Of a stretch of DNA of 32,179 nt, positions 31,828 through 32,179 are shown one piece after another. The notes under the pieces are model-generated. The model made no database searches. It was not told the origin of the DNA and saw only the letters and a list, made by a program, of their open reading frames with translations. Source of the DNA: Flavobacteriales bacterium BRH_c54 (GTDB lineage: Bacteria; Bacteroidota; Bacteroidia; Flavobacteriales_E; Vicingaceae). Position 1 is the first letter of the stretch; each line of letters starts with the position of its first letter. The translations under genes were made by a program, and so were the position numbers. Location: the NCBI GenBank assembly GCA_000961845.1, contig LADZ01000015.1:1-32179 (forward strand), given 5' to 3'.

Positions 31828-32179
31828 GTGGAAACATTAAGTTACAAAACAGTTTCAGCAAACAGTGCTACAGTTAACAAAAACTGGGTATTAGTTGATG
31901 CTCAAAATGAAACGCTAGGGAGATTAGCATCTAAAGTTGCTAATTTAATAAGAGGAAAACATAAGCCAAATTTTACTCCTCATGTTGATTGCGGTGATAA
32001 TGTAATTGTTATCAATGCAGAAAAAGTAAGATTGACAGGAAATAAATGGGATGATAAAAAGTATATTACTTTCTCTGGATATCCTGGTGGGCAAAAATCA
32101 AGTACAGCAACAGAAATGATGGCTAAAAAACCAATATTTATGGTTGAGGCTGCAGTAAAAGGGATGTTGCCTAAAAATA
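31828..32179 (+). CDS. rplM: 50S ribosomal protein L13 (uL13), 5' part
   Basis: The first 117 codons are present and the gene runs off the window. The translated protein has the uL13 features [19 protein letters not shown] near 18-36, then [13 protein letters not shown] near 52-64, and S-G-Y-P-G-G-Q-K and A-V-K-G-M-L-P-K near the break. uL13 is an early assembly protein of the large subunit and is usually followed by rpsI. The start is GTG: an in-frame TAA nine bases upstream excludes anything longer, and the L-S-Y-K-T N-terminus is as expected for this phylum. Confidence 0.95.
   Translation, partial: METLSYKTVSANSATVNKNWVLVDAQNETLGRLASKVANLIRGKHKPNFTPHVDCGDNVIVINAEKVRLTGNKWDDKKYITFSGYPGGQKSSTATEMMAKKPIFMVEAAVKGMLPKN

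Overview
The window is AT-rich chromosomal DNA from a member of the Bacteroidota, most probably Flavobacteriales. The evidence is a SprB-repeat adhesin with a gliding/type IX secretion (T9SS) C-terminal domain, a lamin-tail/Ig surface protein, a TonB-dependent receptor with a carboxypeptidase-regulatory-like N-terminus, A-rich translation starts without Shine-Dalgarno sequences, and several promoters with the Bacteroidota -7 element TAnnTTTG. No tRNA, rRNA, CRISPR array, insertion sequence or prophage was seen.

Layout. 1-5264 (+): the 3' part of a modular surface protein, inorganic pyrophosphatase, a secreted DUF1573/VWA protein and dxr. 5266-6616 (-): an NRDE-family protein and a thioredoxin-fold peroxiredoxin-like protein. 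7047-8965 (+): an AhpD-like carboxymuconolactone decarboxylase, a DUF1348/NTF2-like protein and an AraC regulator, with a palindrome before the first gene and a strong terminator after it. 9309-10430 (+): a DUF6544-type membrane protein, ending at a bidirectional terminator shared with fumC (-). 12035-12208 (+): a 57-residue membrane protein. 12215-13650 (-): arsC-like gene and prfB, whose reading frame needs the classic programmed +1 frameshift. 13777-16218 (-): an outer-membrane TonB receptor preceded by a clear TPP riboswitch, hence a probable thiamin receptor. Behind it is a NadR-like P-loop kinase. 17259-20892 (+): recQ with HRDC and a GT39-like membrane glycosyltransferase. 20893-21651 (-): a GH16 glycosidase. 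21771-24326 (+): the SprB-repeat adhesin. 24323-25926 (-): ubiA-family prenyltransferase and maf, coupled by TAATG. 26092-28433 (+): a second recQ-like helicase overlapping an ElaA-type acetyltransferase. 28468-31412 (-): an accessory block of five little-known genes. 31828-end (+): the start of rplM.

How the genes relate. Most of the window is housekeeping: isoprenoid synthesis (dxr, UbiA family), translation (prfB, rplM), the TCA cycle (fumC), pyrophosphate removal, DNA repair (two RecQ) and nucleotide sanitation (Maf). The clearest regulatory features are the TPP riboswitch with its own promoter, the prfB frameshift site with a possibly leaderless start, and the double promoter before rplM. 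The most unusual part is 28468-31480. There one- or two-gene units are separated by short elements with related GCAC...CAAC / GTTG...GTGC arms, an arrangement resembling gene cassettes. I found no recombinase in the window, so this is a hypothesis.
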